NCBI RefSeq assembly: GCF_002803155.1
Contig: NZ_NNBP01000001.1
Location: forward strand, 372,001 to 436,000
Source: Streptomyces sp. CB02959
Lineage (GTDB): Bacteria > Actinomycetota > Actinomycetes > Streptomycetales > Streptomycetaceae
DNA: 64,000 nt
Direction: 5' to 3'
A model generated the notes under the pieces. It saw only the letters and a list, made by a program, of their open reading frames with translations. It was not told where the DNA came from and ran no database searches. Of the stretch, positions 30,501 to 36,800 are shown piece after piece. Numbering within the stretch: position 1 is the first letter of the stretch; each line of letters opens with the position of its first letter. Both the position numbers and the translations under genes were made by a program.

Positions 30501-33500
30501 GCCGGTGAGGGCGGCGGCCGCGGGGCTCGCGCCGTCCGCGTCGGTGCGGTGGGCGACCAGCACGGCGGTGCGGTCGCCGCCGCGGCGCTCCAGCAGCGCC
30601 TTGGTGAGCGCGAAGACGCTGGGCAGGCCGTGGTCGAGCAGGGTGGGGGTGAGCGGCTGCGCGGGGTCGTCGGCGTCGCACCAGGTGTGCAGTACGGCGG
30701 TGGGGGTCCGGCCGTGCTCCGCCAGGTGGTCGAGGAGCGCGGCGAAGTCGGCCTGGCTGCCCGGGTCCACGGTGCAGTGGTCGGCGTCCACGGCGGCGAA
30801 CTCCGAGCCGGGGGTCACCAGGACCACGTCGGGTTCCGGGTCGCCGGCCGCCCGCAGCGCGTCGGCCAGCGCGGCGCGCCGGGCCGGGTCGTGGGCGAGC
30901 AGCAGCCGCGGACCGGTCGGGACCGGCGCGGCCGGGTCCGCCGTGCGCTGCCCGGCGGGCTCCCAGGCGCTGCCGAACAGGGCGCTCTCGGGCTGCCGCC
31001 GGTCGTCCCGCACGGTGCGCACGGACAGGTCGTGGAGCCGGGCCAGCAGCCGCCCCTCGGGGTCGAGGAGGTCGACGTGCGCCTTGGTCTGCTTCTCCCC
31101 CGAGCCGGCCGCGTGCAGGGTGACGTGCGCGAGGCAGTGCCGGGGCAGCGGCGCGAACACCTCCAGCCCGCCCAGGGCCAACGGCAGGTAGCTGGTGCCC
31201 TCGTCCTCACCGGCGGCGAGCAGGCCGACCACGGCGTGCAGGGCGCCGTCCAGCAGCGAGGGGTGCAGTACGAAGCCGGCGACGCCGGGCGCGGTCCCGG
31301 CCGCGTCCCCGGTCGCCCCGAACTCTTCGGCCGTTTCCGCCAGTTCGGGCAGTTCGGGGAGTTCGAGGACGCCCAGGGCCTGCCCGTCGCCGCGGTGCAG
31401 TGCGTGCAGGGAGCGCATGGCCGGGCCGTAGTCGAGCCCGCGGTCCCGCAGCAGGGTGTAGAGCTCGGGCGCGGCGAGCCGGTCCGGGCAGTGCGCGGTG
31501 AGGGCGGCCGGGTCGACGGGGGCGGGCGGGGCCGCCGGGGGCCGGACGGTGAGTTCCCCGCGGGCGAAGACCTCGGGGTCGCCGTCGGTCCCGCCGGAGC
31601 CGTCGGTGATCGTGAACCGCGCACCGTCGCCGTGCGGGGTGAGCCGGACGTGCACCGTCCGCGGTCCGCCGGCGAAGGACAGCGGCCGCTCGAAGGCGAC
31701 GCGGTGCAGGGACAGTCCGCCCGGCGTGGCCGCGGGCAGGGCGAGCGCCCCGGCGGCGCGGGCCATCTCCAGGTAGCCGACGGCGGGCATGATGGCCTCG
31801 CCGCCGACCCGGTGCCCGTCGAGGTAGAACTCGCGGCCGGTCAGGGCGGTGGCGTAGCGGTGCTCGGCGAGGGTGGAGACGTTGGCGCCGATCAGCGGGT
31901 GCAGGCGGGCGGGCGCGCGGTCCGCGGCGTCGGCGGCGTCCGGGTCCTCGGGGTCGAGCCAGACCCGCCGGCCCTCGAACGGGTAGGTGGGCAGGGGGAT
32001 GCGGCGGCGGCGCTCGTCGGCGTAGAGCGCGACCCAGTCCACCTCCGCCCCGTCGAGCCAGGCGGTGCGCACGGCTTCGAGGAGCTCCCGTCCGGACGCG
32101 TCGTCGCCGGGGGTGAACGCCGGGCGGCCGGCGCGGACGTCGCCGTCGCCGGTGACACAGCCGGGCCCGGAGCGCTCGCGCAGGAGCCGTACGGCCTCGG
32201 CGCGGTCGGCGCACAGGACCGCCCGCCGGTACCGGTGGGCCTGCCGGCCCACGGCGAGGGTGTGGGCGGCGTCGGCGAGGTCGGTGTCGGGGTGCCGGTC
32301 GAGGTGGTCGGCGAGGGCGTCGGTGAGGGTTTCCAGCGCCGTGGCGGTCTTGGCGGACAGCACCAGCAGGTGCGCGCCGTGCCCGGAGGGGCCGGACGGC
32401 TCCTGCCGCGGGGGCTCCTGGAGGACGGCGTGCGCGTTGGTGCCGCCGATGCCGAACGAGCTCACACCGGCCCGCAGTGGGCCGTCCGCGGTCCAGGGCG
32501 CGGTCTGCGTGCTGACGTAGAACGGTGTCGCGGGGAAGTCGATGGCCGGGTTGGGCCGCTCGTAGTTGAGCGTCGGCACCAGGACCCGGTGGCGCAGCAT
32601 CAGCGCGGTCTTGATCACACCGGCCACGCCGGCGGCGGCGTCGAGGTGGCCGACGTTGGACTTGAGCGAGCCGATCGCGCAGAAGCCGGTGTCCGGCGTG
32701 CCGCGGCGGAACGCGTCGGTGAGCGCGGAGACCTCCACCGGGTCGCCGAGCCGGGTGGCGGTGCCGTGCGCCTCGACGTACGTCACGCTCCGCGGGTCGG
32801 TACCGGACACGGCGTGCGCCTCGGCGATGACGGCGGCCTGGCCCTCCTTGCCCGGGGCGGCGTAACTGACCTTCAGGGAACCGTCGTTGTTGGTCGCGGT
32901 GCCCTTGATCACGGCGTGCACGGTGTCGCCGTCGGCGAGGGCGTCCTCCAGGAGCTTGAGGACCACGATGCCGACGCCGTTGCCGAGCACGGTGCCGCCG
33001 GCGTCCGCGTCGAAGGTGCGCACCCGGCCGTCGGCGGAGAGGATCGCGCCTTCCTCGTACAGGTAGCCGCGGGTCTGCGGCAGTTTGACCGTCACACCGC
33101 CGGCCAGCGCCATGTCGCACTCGCCGTTGACCAGCCCCTGGCAGGCCAGGTGGATCGCCACCAGGGAGGTCGAGCAGGCGGTCTGGACGCTGTAGCTGGG
33201 GCCGCGCAGGTCCAGCTTGTAGCTGACCCGCGTGGCCAGGAAGTCCTTGTCGTTGCCGACCATGACCTTGAAGTGGTCGGAGGTCGCGGTCTGGTCGATG
33301 CGCGGCAGCACGTTCTGCTGGAGGTAGGTGTTGATCGCCGCGCCGCCGTAGACGCTGATCAGGCCGTCGTAGCGGCGCGGGTCGTACCCGGCGTCCTCCA
33401 GTGCCGTGTGGCAGCTCTGGAGGAAGAGCCGCTGCTGCGGGTCGATGACCTCCGCCTCGGCGGGGGTCAGCTCGAAGAACCCGGTGTCGAAGAGGTCGAC

Positions 33501-33725
33501 GTCCGGCAGGATGCCGTGCGCCGGCACGTACGACGGGTCGGCGCGCAGCGCCGCCGGTATGCCGGCCCCGGCGAGCTCGTCGTCGCTGAACCGCGCGATG
33601 CCCTCGCGACCGGCCCGCAGCAGCTCCCAGAATTCCCCCACGCTGTCGGCGCCCGGGAAGCGCCCGGCCATGCCCACGATGGCGATGTCGGTCCCGGACA
33701 CTTCAGTGCCGTCCTGCGAACTCAC
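18570..33725 (-). CDS. PKS F: three trans-AT modules KS-DH-KR-ACP, KS-DH-KR-ACP, KS-DH-KR-MT-ACP
   Basis: A 5051-residue AT-less PKS; OzmN-like. Module 1: KS (Cys184, VQTACSTS), DH (HxxxGxxxxP near 638, HPSLLD), KR (TGGAGRLG near 1157; YAYAN), ACP (YGIDS, Ser about 1455). Module 2: KS (Cys1724, LDTMCSSS), DH near 2185 (HLIDGRPLLA, last Pro replaced by Ala; second motif PPALLD), KR near 2711, ACP (YGLDS, about 3013). Module 3: KS (Cys3285), DH near 3748 (HVVHGTLVLP), KR near 4223 with the YAAGC variant common in trans-AT KRs, C-methyltransferase (VGAGTGGT near 4678), ACP (YGVDS, about 4939). Three KR+DH modules with one methylation fit a triene bearing a single methyl. GTG start; GAGGGAACGACC precedes it. 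Confidence 0.95.
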   Translation of the reverse strand: MSSQDGTEVSGTDIAIVGMAGRFPGADSVGEFWELLRAGREGIARFSDDELAGAGIPAALRADPSYVPAHGILPDVDLFDTGFFELTPAEAEVIDPQQRLFLQSCHTALEDAGYDPRRYDGLISVYGGAAINTYLQQNVLPRIDQTATSDHFKVMVGNDKDFLATRVSYKLDLRGPSYSVQTACSTSLVAIHLACQGLVNGECDMALAGGVTVKLPQTRGYLYEEGAILSADGRVRTFDADAGGTVLGNGVGIVVLKLLEDALADGDTVHAVIKGTATNNDGSLKVSYAAPGKEGQAAVIAEAHAVSGTDPRSVTYVEAHGTATRLGDPVEVSALTDAFRRGTPDTGFCAIGSLKSNVGHLDAAAGVAGVIKTALMLRHRVLVPTLNYERPNPAIDFPATPFYVSTQTAPWTADGPLRAGVSSFGIGGTNAHAVLQEPPRQEPSGPSGHGAHLLVLSAKTATALETLTDALADHLDRHPDTDLADAAHTLAVGRQAHRYRRAVLCADRAEAVRLLRERSGPGCVTGDGDVRAGRPAFTPGDDASGRELLEAVRTAWLDGAEVDWVALYADERRRRIPLPTYPFEGRRVWLDPEDPDAADAADRAPARLHPLIGANVSTLAEHRYATALTGREFYLDGHRVGGEAIMPAVGYLEMARAAGALALPAATPGGLSLHRVAFERPLSFAGGPRTVHVRLTPHGDGARFTITDGSGGTDGDPEVFARGELTVRPPAAPPAPVDPAALTAHCPDRLAAPELYTLLRDRGLDYGPAMRSLHALHRGDGQALGVLELPELPELAETAEEFGATGDAAGTAPGVAGFVLHPSLLDGALHAVVGLLAAGEDEGTSYLPLALGGLEVFAPLPRHCLAHVTLHAAGSGEKQTKAHVDLLDPEGRLLARLHDLSVRTVRDDRRQPESALFGSAWEPAGQRTADPAAPVPTGPRLLLAHDPARRAALADALRAAGDPEPDVVLVTPGSEFAAVDADHCTVDPGSQADFAALLDHLAEHGRTPTAVLHTWCDADDPAQPLTPTLLDHGLPSVFALTKALLERRGGDRTAVLVAHRTDADGASPAAAALTGLARSVTLENPRLLHRLVGLDADAPVLRTLVEESALLDDGEAETRYADGVRQVRRHRRLDAAPDAPATADGPALRDGGVYLLTGGAGRLGLTVAEHLARGVAATLVLTGRTAPGPEAERRIADLRATGCEVVFRRADVADEESLGALLAAVRADHGPLRGVVHAAGTLHDGFLLRKSWEEFTEVVRPKVHGTVHLDRLTAEDPLDFFVCFSSIAGVFGNPGQSDYAYANAFLDAFAERRRAQAADGRRPGRTVSLAWPLWQDGGMRQDEDAARALRHRLGLVPMPTADGLAAFDAALGQDGGAVLVGYGDPVRVAAALAPTPVRAAARPAAVPGTARTELSEADLTAWVGTFLRGLLAERTKLDPAELDLRVPFDRYGIDSLIITTLNTELDRHFDDLPKTLFFEYATLEEMAGYFVAEHAARLRELAGADGASEKSEADGADSAAATAGAVAAREEAAPVAARTAPAAPAPAPDAPYDDDAVAVIGLTGRYPMADDLDAFWQNLSDGRDCITEIPADRWDHARYFDPDPSARGRASSKWGGFLRDVDRFDPLFFGISPREAELMDPQERLFLQTSWHVLEDAGYRRDALSGHSVGVFVGVMYGEYQLYGAADAERGGIRVTGSSFASIANRVSYTLGLTGPSIALDTMCSSSLTAIHLACESLRRAESEVAIAGGVNLSLHPYKYVFLSQGRFVSADGRCRAFGAGGSGYVPGEGVGAVLLKPLAAAVRDGDHIYGVIRGHAVNHGGRTNGYTVPNPHAQADAVRRALHGAGLRPSDLGYVEAHGTGTSLGDPIEIAGLAKVFGTATPDGPRWPIGSVKSNIGHLESAAGIAGLTKVLLQFRHRQLVPSLHSEELNPNIDFGRAPFRVQREAADWPEPAAESGPAPRRAGLSSFGAGGSNAHLVLEEYRDGPARTDTPVAGQNFPRPLVFPLSARDPERLGAYADRLADFAERAHVRAEDLAHTLQHGREVWEERLAVVAEDGATLVRALRAHRDGTPDPALLRSGATDPAPGHQDGPAAALAARWTRDGTADWDAERPGDEAAPRRIPAPHYPFARERHWVPAADRSRPEPAAAPARPHPLLDANESTLDEVRFRRTFRADEPLVRDHLIDGRPLLAGAACLEMARAAAELAGLAGAHSLRDVLWGRPVVIEDATRDVFVTLARPAGRSAADRELAFTVWTPDGDAERTVHVRGTVCAPSPAERPAPAAPADLDALRAACPQHRDAAAVQRTYRAARFDYGTSFDVIEDVRFGPGGALVRLALPETDTAPAEPLPPALLDGALRACHWADQPRPEEDRPLAVPFSLGALEVRAPLPRTCYAHAVPVGDADAASGLRQFDVRILDADGTELVRIGNFGGRHLGAGADRLPADPAGTPRPAVADDPFFYQQVWQGQDLAPATRPDADAVLVLADGDATARELAALGGGRRVVDVRAATGFARTGPDRYTVDPASSADFARLLTDLTREGVRSLDVVHLWGLTTEPVGYGTGGASEEAGAALDAAFARGLHALRALVRAVDTVRPAGRVRCAYVLAEDASGPRPDQEAAAGFARSVTAVLPGCEMFTVTCADGLADGPALAGLLAAELAQGGRPAGAEVRHGAQGRQVRVLRRVPEAVPPTGDGLPLKRHGRYLVTGGTGGIGLELVRHLASAHQARLVLVSRSADGPAARAAADELVELGAEVLLVAADTADPEGMRSAVARATERFGHLDGVFHLAGAADTATVLEADRARFTELLATKAHGVRLLDALTADQPLDLFVVFSSIASVVGDFGTCAYAAANRFLDSYAARRDARVRAGRAAGRTLAPAWPLWRIGGVDALMGDAERAGYRLRTGMREFGAEEGLRALELAARTGLVRLVPALGDPGAVDAALAPPTGGAGTGTPAGGQPPATGPAPATGPAAADPAPALRAQVGDHLRALLSEVLGLAAERIDPHTPLDAYGLDSVLVMETNAQLDRDFPGARATLLFEYRTVHDLAEYLLREHADAVGKLFPAAPQEAAAPADRAAAEQRPAPSRPAPAPVPTREPAPAGAADDDIAIIGISGRYPQARDLAEFWENLRQGRDAVTEVPRDRWDADAHFDADPATPGTSYGKWGGFLSDVDAFDSLFFRIPPSQAKLMDPQERLFLEAAWSALENAGYPPSRLPRPRYGGQGRDVGVFAGVMWGDYAQLAADESARGNHHTVLANRSAIANQVSYAGDFRGPSVVVDTACSASLVALHQACESVRRGECRYALAGGVNVSAHPLKYAHLSRMRMLATDGRCRSFGAGGDGYVPGEGVGAVLLKRLSEAVADGDHIHAVIKATAVNHGGRTGGYTVPNPQAQQALVEEALDRAGIDPRTIGYVEAHGTGTALGDPIEHTALALAFGRSPQSAGGQVLGSVKSNIGHLEGAAGIAGVTKAVLQLAHGELVPSLHSEELNPNIDFAGSPFRVQRTLAPWPRPVVETDGGPEEQPRRASVSSFGAGGTNAHVILEEYRAPADRPAAASDGPELMVLSARSPERLRAYAAELAAFLRREQPALADAAHTLRTGREALPERLAFLASDPADAAEKFAACADGTPGAWAVLGNAEQHAALADVFTGGAGPDFLQTLAAGGDRTRLARLWVSGAFSDWAAVDAAAPHPHRTVPLPTYPFERARHWLPATRGGRPAAPAGPRPDAPHEVSRTLAPTDPVVRDHVVHGTLVLPGVGHLGLVAGALGDGAARVFQDVRWLSPVLVPESGTALTLAFGPGRPTAEGDGTAYDYRISAAPGGDPVHSVGQVLGTAPDRPEPLAIDLIQADCPHRVGGEELYAGLRRRGLHYGPYFRRVEQVWTGERTVLARLRAPERQHGTGTRPDPLDPGALDAALHPLALLLGDAADDGGRALLPFAADRIERYAPVPRDGWSRIRALGAHRFDVTVADAAGRVCVRILGLVLRPSKATAGIDYRPRWAVAPRTGTGEDAPAPRTVLTVAAAQDAPLVDALERAHPTAEHIRLTLGADGLGEREVADALARAPRTDLVYFLGTDAADRLPDSAAESRRAQDRGVVSLHRLVRGLDRAGLLDRPLRLKVLTADALPLGEADRVHPAAAGLLGYGEVATKEFPQLSTALLDVRGTELADGVRALVEEPALAKARPVSLRGRVRRVRRLERVELPAAPPRFRDRGVYLVLGGLGVLGRDTARYLARTYRARLVLVGRGPLDAERGAFLAELEQLGAEVRYTPCDATDEAALRQVVDEAKARFGALHGVIHSAMVLVDRPVRDLDEAELRSALSAKADTVRSMFHALRGEPLDFTLLYSSAVTLEGNHGQAGYAAGCHIADAWALAAAQTVPYPVRIVNWGYWHAAGDAHRERVLRRFAAAGIRPIGADEGLAAVERVLSGALPQLLVVNAEPGILAGLGVDPDTVLRPQPGPAPAPDAGPAAVLDGPETATDASASASASASAEASAETERLARNLLVGALRTMGVLHRPGERHTRAGLCAGLGVAAGQERLLDLLVDVLLRGGHLRAEDDRLVTTERLDDADLRGCLDRPDAAAAHLTGRHPSTGPVVTLLRRCLDALPAVLTGARSHLEVLFPGGSFDLVEAVYAGDPAAGRCNDQVAGTVLRYVAERLRRQPGDRIRVLEVGAGTGGTSDLVLRRLAEAGHGAHVEYVYTDVSDGFVRHGRRRFGADHPFAAFRVLDIERDPAAQGFEAGGYDLVLGTNVFHATGRIDRTLAHTKQLLRTGGLLVVNEGVELRDQMSLIFGLATGWWLFEDAEYRLPRSPLLGLAAWRDVLAQNGFRGVTARPRPGGDGGATYQRVLVAESDGLVPVPAAGARPAAGPAPAAGPEPAARPERHPAAAPAAASGEPSGPDPVRAAELRVRAVFARVLEMSEDLLDPTSTFENYGVDSLVALTLTKELEPDFGPLPTTLLFEHITIERLARHLATLGTGPTGPTGPAIEAGAPAGADAGAAEPSPGAGATAPAAPGKDLAQIVGGLSDAEVDRLLHQLSTVLQEQEEQR
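18763..18789 (-). repeat. Three 9-base repeats in the C-terminal linker of PKS F
   Basis: GGGCCGGTC is present three times head to tail, encoding a Thr-Gly-Pro triplet repeat just after the last ACP. Probably a flexible linker produced by slippage. Confidence 0.7.
20245..20277 (-). repeat. Hexanucleotide tandem repeat coding for a Ser-Ala linker
   Basis: Five and a half perfect copies of GCGGAG within PKS F, encoding alternating Ala and Ser residues in the linker between the module-3 KR and the methyltransferase. In-frame slippage would change linker length without frameshift. Confidence 0.8.
32070..32180 (-). other. Site of AT loss in the first module of PKS F
   Basis: After the KS of module 1 the sequence follows the cis-AT pattern RYRRAVLCADRAEAVRLL and then AGRPAF, the point where an AT normally begins with its FPGQG motif. 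It then jumps after about ten unrelated residues to ELLEAVRTAWLDGAEVDW, the normal post-AT segment. The AT has been removed almost cleanly. Confidence 0.55.
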
Positions 33726-33748
33726 GGTCGTTCCCTCTTCCCTTGCTG

Positions 33749-33772
33749 CCCGGCCTCCGCACGGAGGCCGGG
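33749..33772 (-). promoter_or_regulatory. Intercistronic hairpin between E and F
   Basis: Perfect 11-base inverted repeat CCCGGCCTCCG/CGGAGGCCGGG around CA, in the 86-base gap between the stop of the AT-AT-ER gene (33812) and the GTG of PKS F (33725). This is the largest gap in the visible operon. It could be a partial terminator, an RNA processing or stability element, or part of an internal promoter region. It leaves the ribosome binding site of PKS F free. Confidence 0.5.
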
Positions 33773-33811
33773 GTCATTCGGCAGACGAGGAGCTTGTCGG
33801 TCGGGCGCGGT

Positions 33812-36800
33812 TCACACGGCGGTGAACCGGGCTGCCCGTTCCCGCAGCAGCGCGGCGGTCTCGGCCATCAGGTGCTCGGCGACGGTGTCGGCGTGACGGG
33901 CCTGCCAGGGCGCGAGGACGGTGCCGCGCACCCAGGAGTTGAAGGCGCCCATGGCCGGCCCGCAGTAGATCAAGTAGTCGACGGTCCGGCCCGGTTCGCC
34001 GCTGCGCGCCAGGTGGAAGCCGCGGTCGAGGTAGGTCCGGAAGGCGTCGGCCATCGTCCGCTTGGGGTCGCCGCCGGGCGCCGTGGCGGCCGCGGGGAGC
34101 GGTCCGCGCAGGAACTTCTCCTCGATCTGGGCCCTGGTCGGGGCGTCGAGGTCGGCCAGCGAGTCGTGGCGGCGCCACAGTTCGTGCAGTTTCCCGGCGC
34201 GGGCGGGCAGGAACACGCCGCGCTTGACCACCTGTGCCCGCACGCCCAGTTCGAACATCTCCGGGGCGGGCGCGAGGGCCACGTCGTGGACGTCGAGTTC
34301 CTGGAGCAGGTCCTTGACGGCCGGGCTGGTGGCCGCCTCCGGGGTGCACTGGTTGATCGAGCCGGTGAGCACGAAGTCCGCGCCGAGCAGGAACGCGGCG
34401 GCCGCGGCCTCCGGGCTGCCGATGCCGCCGGCCGCGCCCACGTGCACCCGGGGTCCGGTGCCGGACGCCGCGTCGCGCAGCCGCAGCACGGTGGGCAGCA
34501 GGGTGGTGAGGCTGCCCGCGGCGTCGTACCAGCCGGATCCGGTCTCCACGCACAGGTCGTCGGCGAGCGGGAGGTCCGCGTAGCGCGCGGCGTCCTGCCC
34601 GCTGAGGGCGCCCGCGTCGACGAGGTCCGCGACGAGGGCGCGGGGGGCGGGCGCGAGGAACGCGGCCGCCATGTCGGTGCTGGACACCTTGGCGAGCACC
34701 CGGCCGCCGCTGAGCCGGTACTTGACGAGGGCGGGGGTGATGCGCAGGAAGCCGGACGCCTCGACGGTGCGCACGCCGGTGCGCAGGAAGAGGTCGACCA
34801 GCGCCATCTCCCGGGCCGGGTCGGCGTGCTGGTGGAGCAGGTTGGCGCCGTAGGCCCCGTCGCCGCCGAGGGCGGCGCGGACCGTGTCCAGGCCCGCCGC
34901 GACCTCGTCCAGGGACAGTCCGCCGGTGCCGAAGAAGCCCATGCCGCCCGCCTTCGCGAGGCGCACCAGGAGGTCCGCGCCGGACACCCCGCCGTACATC
35001 GAGCCGGCGAGGTAGGCGTGGCGCAGGCCGTAGCGCTCGCGGAAGGTGTCGGCGCCGAGCGCGGCGGGCCCAGGCGCGGCGACGGCCGCCGCGACGGCGA
35101 CCTGCGGTGCGGGCTCGACGGCGGGCGCCTGGACCTCGGGGGCGGGCACCACGGGGGCGGGCACCGCGGGGACCGTCGCCTCGTGGACGGCGGGCGCCCG
35201 GACCACGGGCGCCTGGACCACGGGCTCTTCCACGGTCAGCGGCTCGGCCTCGGTCCGGATCTTGGCGACGAGCTTGCGCAGCACCGCGCCGGGGCCGAGC
35301 TCCTCGAACGCGAAGTCGCCCTTGCCCATGAGGTACCGCACCGTGTCGGTCCACCGCACCGGCGAGGCGATCTGGCGGGCCAGGAGCCGCTTCGCCTCGC
35401 CGGGGCCGTACGGCCGGGCGTGCACGTTGGCGACGACGGGGATCGCCGGGTCGCGCAGCGTGAACCCGTCGAGGTAGGCGGCGAACTCGTCGGCGGTGTC
35501 GCGCAGATAGCGCGAGTGGAAGGGGGCGCTGACGTTCAGCGGCACGTAGTGCGCGCCGAGCTCCTGGAACACCGGCTTGGCCAGGTCGATCTGGTCGGCG
35601 GGCCCGGCCACCACGAACTGGGTGGGCGCGTTGTGGTTGGCGATGTCCAGGCCGGTCAGCCCGTGGTCGGCCAACGCCCGTTCCACCGTGTCCAGATCGC
35701 GGCCGATGACGGCCGCCATCCGGCCGCCGCCGGCCCGGCTCATCAGCTCGCCGCGGCGGGTGACCAGCCGCAGTCCGGTCTCGAAGTCGAAGGAGCCGGC
35801 GGCGAACAGCGCGGTGTACTCGCCGAGGCTGTGGCCGACGAGGTAGTCCGGCGGCTCGGGGTCCTCGCGCCGGGCGCGGAGCCAGGTCAGCGCGCTGACC
35901 ACGAAGAGCGCGGGCTGGGTGAACTGCGTCCGGGCCAGCTCCCGCCGGGGGTCCTCGACGCACAGTTCGCGGATCGAGTACCCGAGCACCGCGTCCGCGA
36001 GCGCGGTCTCCTCGGGGAACTCCTCGAAGAGGTCCTTGCCCATCCCCTTGGCCTGGCTGCCCTGGCCCGGGAATCCGTACACCTTCATGACGCCGTCCTT
36101 GGATACGGGGTGGGATACGGGGTGGGAGCGGTCGCGCGGGGCCACCGCGGCGCGCACGGCGGCCAGCGACCGGGTGTCCTCGCCCAGCGGGCCGAGCAGC
36201 GGCAGCGACCGGGAGCGCGAGGTGGCGGACAGGCCCTTGCGGGCGAAGTTGTGCAGGGTGCCGGCCGGTCCGAGGTCCAGGTACTGGAACGGCCCGCGCC
36301 GCTCCAGCGCCGCCAGCGTCTCGGCGTACTCGATGGGCTGCCGGGTCGCCCGCCACAGGTGGTCGACCGTCACCCGGGGCACCTCGCCCGTGCTCGCGCA
36401 GGACACCACGGGGATCCGCGGCGGCCGCAGCGCGGTCCCCGCCATGACGGACCGGAACAGCGGCTCACCGGCGTCCATCAGCCGCGAGTGGAAGGCGTAG
36501 CCGACCGGGACCCGCTGGCACACCACCTGGCGGGCCCGCAGCGCCTCCTCGGCCGCGACCAGGTCCGCCTCGGCGCCCGAGACCACGAAGTGGCCGGGGT
36601 AGTTCCGGGCGGCGATCTCGGTCCGCTCGCGCAGCACCGGGAGGTCCTGGTGGAGTGCCACGTCCTCCAGGACCGCGAGCATGCCGCCGCGCGGCGCGTC
36701 GCGCAGCGCCCTGGCCTGGCGGACCAGGAGCCGCAGGCAGGCGTCGGCGTCGAGCACGCCCGCGAGGACGGCCGCGGTGAACTCGCCGAGGCTCGCGCCG

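Noticed and set aside
18564..33896. An open frame of over 5000 codons on the plus strand, antisense to PKS F
   Set aside because: It is the mirror of the GC-rich third-position bias of the real minus-strand gene. Its translation is low-complexity Gly/Arg/Ala/Val and shows no domain, while the minus strand shows complete KS, DH, KR, MT and ACP motifs.
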